Below, piece by piece: positions 39,527-39,552 of a stretch of 39,552 nt of DNA. The notes beneath the pieces are model-generated. The model searched no databases and was not told where the DNA came from. It saw only the letters and a list, made by a program, of their open reading frames with translations. The position numbers and the translations under genes were made by a program. The stretch comes from Helicobacteraceae bacterium. GTDB lineage: Bacteria; Campylobacterota; Campylobacteria; Campylobacterales; Sulfurimonadaceae. Every line of letters begins with the position of its first letter. Within the stretch, counting starts at the first letter, position 1. The stretch covers positions 1-39,552 of the forward strand of contig JALSUN010000018.1 in the NCBI GenBank assembly GCA_027061425.1. Reading direction: 5' to 3'.

Positions 39527-39552
39527 ACCTCATCGTCTATAGTAGTTTTATC

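Noticed and set aside
39336..39542. Small plus-strand open frame with WSLVFG repeats and TPAKAGVH
   Set aside because: It is made of the heptamer tandem repeat plus the REP-like palindrome; no ribosome site or family resemblance.

Overview
The window comes from a Campylobacterota (Epsilonproteobacteria) chromosome, probably a free-living Sulfurovum- or Sulfurimonas-like bacterium. The evidence is gene content and architecture: an RNase J, a 788-aa NrdA with the long insert I recall from Helicobacter, a KpsF/KdsD-RluB-RarA operon, a degenerate Helicobacter-type SpeE next to coaE, and an MlaA-MlaC-RND operon like the Campylobacter jejuni one. The genus is inference. I see no prophage, insertion sequence, CRISPR array or resistance island; most of it is ordinary core genome.

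Layout. 1-2.2 kb: the 3' part of RNase J, then a YeiH-type anion exporter. 2.2-3.05 kb: an unusual, very AT-rich, gene-free gap holding several DnaA-box-like sequences and inverted repeats. 3.1-5.8 kb: an OlsF-like double acyltransferase and, convergent to it, an RluA-family pseudouridine synthase whose coding sequence contains two perfect 16-bp parS sites. 6-10.1 kb: purB, nrdA and a small unknown gene. 10.4-11.5 kb: a leftward operon of eight tRNA genes (Pro, His, Arg, Arg, Leu, Leu, fMet, Gln in transcription order) behind a perfect consensus sigma-70 promoter. 11.6-16.3 kb: a sodium symporter of the NSS family and a three-gene envelope operon (predicted barrel, RCC1-repeat lipoprotein, predicted barrel).

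16.4-22.4 kb: leftward thiG, purN and nnr (NAD(P)HX repair); rightward kdsD, rluB and rarA. 22.4-26.1 kb: leftward M48 peptidase with two YbjQ-family genes, a GAF protein and comM. 26.2-29.3 kb: rightward speE-like, coaE, a small lipoprotein, dapF and a thioredoxin-fold protein. 29.4-33.5 kb: mlaA-mlaC-RND, a likely lipid-transport operon. 33.5-38.8 kb: leftward low-molecular-weight phosphatase, acyl-CoA synthetase, methyltransferase, pcm, carbon-nitrogen hydrolase and nrdB. 38.9-39.3 kb: two small DUF2892 membrane proteins. The right edge carries a 7-bp tandem repeat and a REP-like palindrome.

The most interesting signals are at DNA level. Two identical parS palindromes sit in different reading frames of one gene, and within about 3 kb lies an AT-rich gap with a DnaA-box-like cluster. 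Together they suggest a chromosome replication/segregation locus. However, no dnaA, parA or parB is present, and my hand counts of strand composition do not show the shift expected at an origin. At protein level the MlaA and RND proteins of one operon share an unusual acidic Phe/Asp/Glu tract.
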